Of a stretch of DNA of 64,000 bases, positions 63,956 to 64,000 are shown piece after piece (position 1 is the first letter of the stretch; each line of letters begins with the position of its first letter). The translations under genes were made by a program, and so were the position numbers. Below the pieces are notes generated by a model. The model had not been told where the DNA came from and made no database searches. It was given only the letters and a program-made list of their open reading frames with translations. Location of the stretch: contig NZ_KE557323.1 of the NCBI RefSeq assembly GCF_000442315.1, forward strand, positions 17,392 to 81,391, read 5' to 3'. Source of the DNA: Rubellimicrobium thermophilum DSM 16684. Lineage in GTDB: Bacteria; Pseudomonadota; Alphaproteobacteria; Rhodobacterales; Rhodobacteraceae.

Positions 63956-64000
63956 CCGGAACGGAGATCGCCACGCCCCGCCACGGGCCGCAGCAGGGCG

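Noticed and set aside
1..64000. Mobile elements, prophage, toxin-antitoxin or defence systems
   Set aside because: No transposase, integrase, terminal repeats, restriction or CRISPR genes were found; every sizeable gene has a housekeeping or metabolic family.

Overview
This window is dense, GC-rich chromosomal DNA of an alphaproteobacterium, most probably a member of the Rhodobacterales/Rhodobacteraceae (Paracoccus- or Rhodobacter-like). The gene families support this: DUF1467 next to methylmalonyl-CoA epimerase, DUF3572 next to a PleD-type diguanylate cyclase, a Hint-domain protein, the 'virulence factor'/MTHFR/corrinoid methyltransferase cluster, a TRAP uptake system, and UbiK beside Lgt. 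I see no rRNA operon, insertion sequence, prophage, integrase or CRISPR array. It reads as core genome with a few catabolic islands.

Layout. 1-7.1 kb: a sugar-acid island, with uxuA-uxuB leftward and a GntR regulator, TRAP transporter (dctP-dctQ-dctM) and zinc polyol/aldonate dehydrogenase rightward; together they suggest L-gulonate/L-idonate or hexuronate use through fructuronate, mannonate and KDG. 7.2-11.3 kb: tRNA-Gln, kdsA, an MFS permease, a TraR/DksA-like protein and a DUF2235 hydrolase. 11.5-20.1 kb: valS, the NAD operon nadA-nadB-nadC, and metF divergent from its likely regulator metR. 20.2-24.3 kb: an inositol-phosphatase-family gene, a rhomboid protease, a ceramidase-family membrane protein and gatC-gatA. 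24.4-27.7 kb: an Excalibur-type lipoprotein, a cell-wall amidase, rnpB, a HisKA_2-type histidine kinase and rpmG. 28.2-37.6 kb: GNAT, response regulator, mce-DUF1467, EI24 protein, nitroreductase, GMC oxidoreductase, M48 lipoprotein peptidase, MFS exporter, HlyIII and diacylglycerol kinase. 37.7-42.6 kb: pleD, DUF3572, a HAD phosphatase, an MttB-family methyltransferase and a fasciclin protein. 42.6-47.6 kb: the zinc locus (znuA divergent from zur-znuC-znuB, with a double Zur-type operator) and a DrrAB-like ABC pair. 47.6-60 kb: nucleoside hydrolase, sdaA, rpiA-gor, Hint protein, pgeF-midA-lgt, ubiK, YbjN-like, proC-csaA-hydroxyacid dehydrogenase and tdk. 60.3-64 kb: ppx, then a one-carbon cluster running off the right edge.

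The most striking property is that 15 protein genes carry 16 apparent single-nucleotide frameshifts, several in genes normally essential (valS, kdsA, gatA). Most lie in or beside G/C runs, and the downstream frame is otherwise intact with its normal stop. I read these as sequence errors rather than real pseudogenes, so such genes are entered over their full reconstructed span. Two of the shifts create spurious fusions (valS-nadA and the ABC ATPase-permease pair).

Biologically, the most interesting items are the gulonate-type island, the near-palindromic Zur operator with His-rich ZnuA and ZnuC, the MetR-type operator over the apparent metR start, a Hint protein lacking its nucleophile Cys, and the one-carbon genes (second MTHFR, corrinoid methyltransferase, separate MttB homologue).
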